Origin: Sulfitobacter sp. LCG007
GTDB taxonomy: Bacteria > Pseudomonadota > Alphaproteobacteria > Rhodobacterales > Rhodobacteraceae
DNA: 64,000 nt
Assembly: GCF_040801785.1 (NCBI RefSeq)
Contig: NZ_CP161805.1
Location: 558,001-622,000 of the forward strand
Reading direction: 5' to 3'
Part shown: positions 63,505 through 64,000 of the stretch, one piece after another
Numbering within the stretch: position 1 is the first letter of the stretch
How the letters are laid out: each line of letters begins with the position of its first letter
Notes under the pieces: generated by a model
Seen by the model: only the letters and a program-made list of their open reading frames with translations
Database searches by the model: none
What the model was told of the DNA's origin: nothing
Translations under genes and position numbers: made by a program

Positions 63505-64000
63505 TCAGGCGACCGCCCGTGACAGGGCGCACTGGTTCCACAGGACGGTGAGGGCCTCCACCAGATGCACGATGTCGGCCTCGCTGTGGAGCGGCGAGGG
63601 TGTGAAGCGCAGGCGTTCGGTACCCTTCGGGACGGTCGGGTAGTTGATGGGCTGTACGTAGATGCCATAGTCCCGCATCAGGATGTCGGCCAGCATGCGG
63701 CATTTCACGGCGTCCTTGATCATCACAGGGATGATGTGGCTGGGATTGTCCAGGTGGGGAATGCCGCGCGCGTCCAGCATCGCGCGCAGCTTCGCCACCC
63801 GAGCCCGTTGCTTCAGGCGCTCGGTCTGCGAAAGCTTGAGATGCGCGATGCTTGTGCGGGCCGCGGCGGCGACCGCGGGCGGCAGAGCGGTCGTGAAGAT
63901 GAAACCGGATGCGAACGAGCGGATGAAGTCGCAGAGGCTGTCGGATCCGGCGATGTAGCCGCCCATGCAGCCATAGGCCTTTCCCAGCGTTCCCTCGATC
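63505..64000 (-). CDS. hemA: 5-aminolevulinate synthase, C-terminal part (runs off right edge)
   Basis: 165 codons in the window; the start lies beyond base 64000. The PLP lysine is in [18 protein letters not shown], close to the edge. [60 protein letters not shown] and [16 protein letters not shown] follow the enzyme closely. It condenses glycine and succinyl-CoA in the first step of the C4 heme/bacteriochlorophyll pathway. The stop is at 63505; about 87 bases separate it from the cycA start on the same strand. Confidence 0.95.
   Translation of the reverse strand, partial: IEGTLGKAYGCMGGYIAGSDSLCDFIRSFASGFIFTTALPPAVAAAARTSIAHLKLSQTERLKQRARVAKLRAMLDARGIPHLDNPSHIIPVMIKDAVKCRMLADILMRDYGIYVQPINYPTVPKGTERLRFTPSPLHSEADIVHLVEALTVLWNQCALSRAVA

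Noticed and set aside
1-64000. CRISPR array
   Set aside because: No regularly spaced direct repeats with unique spacers were seen; the only short tandem arrays are the 12-bp units at the island ends.

Overview
The window reads as chromosome of a GC-rich marine-type alphaproteobacterium of the order Rhodobacterales. The grounds are the rpmH-rnpA-yidD-ttcA...yidC cluster, the cycA/hemA neighbourhood at the right end, the style of the proteins and the strong GC bias. No rRNA genes, replication origin or CRISPR array were seen. The species cannot be named from the sequence alone.

Layout. (1) 1-7.7 kb is core: the ribosomal L34/RNase P/YidC insertion cluster on the minus strand with an EAL-domain gene inside it, then on the plus strand a VTT membrane protein, a pyridine nucleotide-disulfide oxidoreductase and an orphan sensor kinase. 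(2) 7.8-10.2 kb holds tRNA-Arg(ACG), a visibly AT-richer stand-alone HEPN (ApeA-like) gene and about 0.9 kb without a recognisable gene. (3) 10.2-18.9 kb is one tightly packed minus-strand operon for sugar uptake and De Ley-Doudoroff (KDPGal) catabolism: dehydratase, dehydrogenase, ABC importer, GntR regulator, mutarotase, kinase and aldolase. (4) 19.4-21.85 kb is an IS21-family element. (5) 22.1-34.3 kb is core again: a membrane response regulator, an RNA methyltransferase, a phospholipase D-like protein with an EEP phosphatase, and a minus-strand run SPOR-dac-tmk-holB-tatD-MBL-AEC.

(6) 34.3-51.56 kb is a genomic island in tRNA-Ser(TGA). A 15-bp direct repeat marks both ends (34393-34407 and 51548-51562), and each end carries three 12-bp tandem repeats just inside the core, as expected for arm sites of the tyrosine recombinase encoded at the left end. 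That integrase has lost its catalytic tyrosine where it runs head-on into a relaxase fragment. The best-preserved cargo is a two-gene type III-like restriction-modification system. The rest is debris: an IS110 start, three IS5-type elements (each disabled), an abortive-infection-like C-terminus, a serine recombinase tail, a Hint-domain gene broken by stop codons and a frameshift, and a SIR2-domain start. Two of the IS5-type copies are interrupted by 53-nt palindromic insertions of the same architecture but different sequence. One also carries a second, in-frame 39-nt palindromic insertion.

(7) 52-64 kb: a TPR-like hypothetical protein, a recombinase remnant, a metallophosphoesterase divergent from a Ugp-type ABC importer preceded by a clear Pho box, a cyanate cluster (FNT channel, PP2C/Ser-Thr kinase fusion, cyanase), cytochrome c2, and the 3' part of 5-aminolevulinate synthase running off the end. 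The island looks like a repeatedly invaded, decaying defence region. The flanking catabolic operons look intact.
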